This document shows, one piece after another, positions 62,789-64,000 of a stretch of DNA of 64,000 bases (position 1 is its first letter; every line of letters starts with the position of its first letter). The translations under genes and the position numbers were made by a program. The stretch is from Typha latifolia. Taxonomy: Eukaryota > Streptophyta > Magnoliopsida > Poales > Typhaceae. Below the pieces are notes generated by a model. The model was not told the origin of the DNA. It made no database searches and saw only the letters and a list, made by a program, of their open reading frames with translations. The stretch spans positions 22,594,704 to 22,658,703 of the forward strand of contig CM034099.1 of assembly GCA_019914945.1 (NCBI GenBank), written 5' to 3'.

Positions 62789-64000
62789 TCTACAATCATG
62801 AAAAACTGTAAGATTTAAAATTCGCTTTGCAAAATATGTATAGTACAGTAACTCCAAATTCTTAATTACTCTGACATAAGTTGTGTTCTTCATGGTTGAA
62901 GTGATCAATATGGGTGCAAGTGAAAAAAGTTTAGAGTGGAACATTGAATTTTTTTGTATCTTCTGTAAAAACAAACAAGAACAAGGTCTTGGCATGAAGT
63001 CGTAAGATGAATTGTAAGCTATTTGGTCTTTTCTGAGTTCAGTTGTTTGTAAATGTTAGAAATTCGTAGTTTATCTTGTCCTTAATGTTAAATTCATGGG
63101 CATTATTATCTGTCTCTCTTTGAGCATCAAACACTCAACCTGCCTATGTCGCACAAACAAAACACAGTACTAGATCTTGCCAGGGAACTTATTTAAGGAA
63201 AAGAGGTTATATACAAACAAAAATTCTGTTAGATTTCCTGTTCTGCTAATCATTTATTTTTGTTGGGAAACAAAAGTATTCTGCCGGATCTCTCAGATTG
63301 TGAACCAATGTGTGAAGATTGTGCCTACTGGAGTTTGACAAGTTGGAATTAGAATGCTCTCCTCTCAGTCTTGCAGACTGACAACTGCAGATTGGTGTTA
63401 TATTTTGGATTGACTACTTCGATTGACCTGGGTACAAATAGCTGGGATAAATTGATCTTGGAAACTACTAAGTTTCTAATGGTTTTTCATTAAAAAAATA
63501 TCCTATCAATTTTAGGTGCTCTAAGAATTATTTTTATCTTTATTTTACGAAGAAATGAAGAGAAAAATTATGAGGGGTAAAATAATTATTTGATACTACT
63601 TTTTTCAACATCGAAGAGATAAAAAGATATTAGATAGTTGCATAATTAAATATTAGAAAATAAACAAACGAATCTAAGTGTAATTAATCTTAAAAGAGGA
63701 CGCATTTACATACCATAATTCCCGGATAAAATTCTCAAGTGGGGAAAGGCTAATCTGTGGGCCGGATGCCCAGTATAAGATGGGTTAATTGCGAACAAAT
63801 ATTAGTTCTTGATTTCCCTTGTCAATGTTGGACTGCCATGAAAATAGCAATGGTTGCTTCGTGATGGCCATTAATCCTCACACCAACTCTCTTATTCAAA
63901 AAAAATAATAATCTTAAGCACTCCCTATTTATTAATGCCTTGACAACCCCTTGACTAAGGATACTTCATACCAGTTAAAAACCTAAGGATAATTCCACTA
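62789..64000. other. 3' flank and intergenic, no gene seen
   Basis: Receptor kinase 3' flank, then A+T-rich spacer with no recognised gene or RNA to the window end. Confidence 0.5.

Overview
The window is nuclear DNA of a flowering plant. Evidence is the split genes with GT-AG introns of roughly 75 bp to 4 kb, A+T-rich introns and intergenic DNA, and plant-type gene families (DUF1262, strictosidine synthase-like, tetraspanin with GCCKPP, NIK-type receptor kinase, CPP1). GC-rich exons in the CDC48-like and P450 loci hint at a monocot outside the grasses, but this is only a guess. All gene models were spliced by eye; exon edges were kept where reading phase and splice dinucleotides agree.

Left part (1-13.8 kb): the 5' part of an RBM25-like splicing factor (minus, running off the left edge), a degraded LINE-type RNase H remnant, a cluster of three U14 box C/D snoRNA genes behind a TATA box and telo-box, a dead fragment of 3-phosphoglycerate dehydrogenase, a small basic protein gene, and the chloroplast J-like protein CPP1. 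14.4-25 kb: an AOP-type 2-oxoglutarate dioxygenase (minus), a TET8-like tetraspanin (minus), a decayed intron-containing CDC48 paralogue (plus) and a 73-residue DUF761-like small protein.

Middle (25.7-36.5 kb): a local duplication of a two-gene unit. A DUF1262 gene and a strictosidine synthase-like gene (SSL) are followed by a broken DUF1262 copy and a second intact SSL with identical exon lengths. Upstream blocks and a 105-bp direct repeat were copied too. 36.8-50 kb: a TBC/Rab-GAP gene (plus) converges on an RRP7 rRNA-processing gene (minus), whose N-terminal half is built from similar phase-1 exons. Two well-formed exons coding a short membrane protein lie just upstream and do not join RRP7 in frame.

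Right part (50-64 kb): repeat-rich DNA with possible hAT-like ends, a CYP71-type P450 pseudogene, the H/ACA snoRNP gene NHP2 (plus), and a complete NIK/CIK-type LRR receptor kinase (plus). The genes do not form a pathway. The one functional thread is ribosome biogenesis: U14, RRP7 and NHP2 lie within 50 kb, and two of the three carry telo-boxes. No wholly new system was found. The best leads are the RRP7 exon modules with the adjacent membrane-protein exons, the U14 cluster, and the SSL/DUF1262 duplication.
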